From Pseudomonadota bacterium (GTDB lineage: Bacteria; Pseudomonadota; Alphaproteobacteria; Rhizobiales; Rhizobiaceae), in NCBI GenBank assembly GCA_023404095.1, contig JAEYDD010000074.1, forward strand, positions 1 through 64,000: a DNA stretch of 64,000 bases. Direction: 5' to 3'. The notes beneath the pieces were generated by a model. The model was not told the DNA's origin. It saw only the letters and a list, made by a program, of their open reading frames with translations, and ran no database searches. Within the stretch, counting starts at the first letter, position 1; every line of letters begins with the position of its first letter. This document shows, in pieces, positions 63,372 to 64,000 of the stretch. Both the position numbers and the translations under genes were made by a program.

Positions 63372-64000
63372 ATGTCCGCCGATGCCCGTATTGAAGCCAT
63401 TACTGCCAGAATCGTCGAGCGCTCGAAGCCCTTTCGGGAGCCCTATCTGGATCGTGTTCGCGCCGCCGCCTCCCAGGGCGTACACCGCTCCGTCCTCAGT
63501 TGCGGCAACCTCGCACACGGCTTTGCGGTCTGTTCCCCCGCCGAGAAAACGGCGCTGGCAGGCGACCGCGTCCCCAATCTCGGCATCATCACCTCCTACA
63601 ACGACATGCTTTCGGCGCATCAGCCGTTCGAGAGCTACCCGGCGCTGATCCGCGAAGCCGCGCGGCAGGCCGGTGGGGTGGCGCAGGTCGCAGGCGGCGT
63701 GCCGGCCATGTGCGACGGCGTCACGCAGGGCCAGCCCGGCATGGAGCTGTCGCTTTTCTCGCGCGACCTGATCGCAATGGCGGCCGGCGTCGGGCTTTCG
63801 CACAACATGTTCGACGCCATCGTCTATCTGGGTGTCTGCGACAAGATCGTCCCGGGTCTGACGATCGCCGCGCTGACGTTCGGGCACCTGCCCGCCGTCT
63901 TCATCCCCGCCGGCCCCATGACCTCCGGCCTGCCCAACGACGAGAAGGCGCGGGTGCGGCAGCTCTTTGCCGAGGGCAAGGTCGGCCGCGCCGAGCTCCT
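63372..64000 (+). CDS. edd: Phosphogluconate dehydratase, 5' part (cut by window end)
   Basis: The first 209 codons of Edd, the dehydratase that converts 6-phosphogluconate to 2-keto-3-deoxy-6-phosphogluconate in the Entner-Doudoroff pathway. It begins MSADARIEAITARIVERS at the ATG at 63372. Family motifs seen are LSCGNLAHGFAVC and PAMCDGVTQGQPGMELSLFSRD, whose cysteines belong to the 4Fe-4S site, and IPAGPMTSGLPN. The reading frame runs open to the last base of the window, so the C-terminal two thirds are outside. A 153-base gap separates it from pgl. Confidence 0.94.
   Translation, partial: MSADARIEAITARIVERSKPFREPYLDRVRAAASQGVHRSVLSCGNLAHGFAVCSPAEKTALAGDRVPNLGIITSYNDMLSAHQPFESYPALIREAARQAGGVAQVAGGVPAMCDGVTQGQPGMELSLFSRDLIAMAAGVGLSHNMFDAIVYLGVCDKIVPGLTIAALTFGHLPAVFIPAGPMTSGLPNDEKARVRQLFAEGKVGRAEL

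Overview
The window is chromosomal-type DNA from an alphaproteobacterium of the Rhizobiaceae, most like the Sinorhizobium/Ensifer lineage. The evidence is high GC, dense operons with ATGA-type overlaps, and hallmark genes: RirA, PhyR/NepR with EcfG-type promoters, a PdhS/CbrA-type kinase beside a phasin, an acetoacetyl-CoA synthetase, and a tRNA-His with the alphaproteobacterial A73 form. From memory, the gene order phasin - cbrA - acetoacetyl-CoA synthetase - pot - aceA and the rirA - fbpA - mmsA neighbourhood resemble the S. meliloti chromosome. Synteny was not computed.

Left part (about 0.2-14.2 kb): a complete carbon-phosphorus lyase system. phnF faces the minus-strand run phnG-H-I-J-K-L plus a hexapeptide acyltransferase gene. 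A strong hairpin follows, then the importer phnC-D-E1-E2, then a TTG- or GTG-started 2H-phosphoesterase-like gene (DUF1045), phnM and phnN. The phnF/phnG gap holds two inverted repeats and a Pho-box-like repeat. A UPF0114 membrane protein gene closes the block.

14.3-16.7 kb: a compact general-stress locus. It holds DUF1328, CsbD, a DUF3309-type micro-protein and a glycine-zipper lipoprotein next to divergent nepR and phyR. Two of the small genes have exact GGAAC-N17-GTT promoters and a third has a near match. No ecfG gene is present, so this looks like a second anti-sigma/anti-anti-sigma pair.

16.8-31.8 kb: ridA, gntK, the dipeptide importer dppABCDF with an internal hairpin after dppA, a LuxR-type regulator and a receiver-only response regulator, the iron regulator rirA (with an Irr/ICE-like palindrome upstream) divergent from fbpA, then mmsA with a LysR regulator, an alcohol dehydrogenase and a cupin. 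This stretch ends in decayed DNA: the tail of an aldo/keto reductase gene, a frameshifted and truncated LysR gene, and possible IS21-like terminal repeats beside tRNA-His.

32.1-42.5 kb: a phasin gene with TGC-N3-GCA palindromes, a large PAS-histidine kinase (CbrA/PdhS type), an FbpB-like iron permease, acetoacetyl-CoA synthetase and an AsmA-family protein. Phasin and acetoacetyl-CoA synthetase point to the polyhydroxybutyrate cycle.

42.6-64 kb: putrescine importer potFGHI, a RamB/ScfR-like regulator divergent from isocitrate lyase with candidate operators in the gap, a LuxR-type regulator, two chemoreceptors, a HI0933-family flavoprotein, a glutamine-synthetase-like and FAD-oxidoreductase pair resembling the gamma-glutamylputrescine pathway, and the Entner-Doudoroff run zwf-pgl-edd, with edd cut by the window end. 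No CRISPR array, prophage, rRNA gene or intact insertion sequence was seen.
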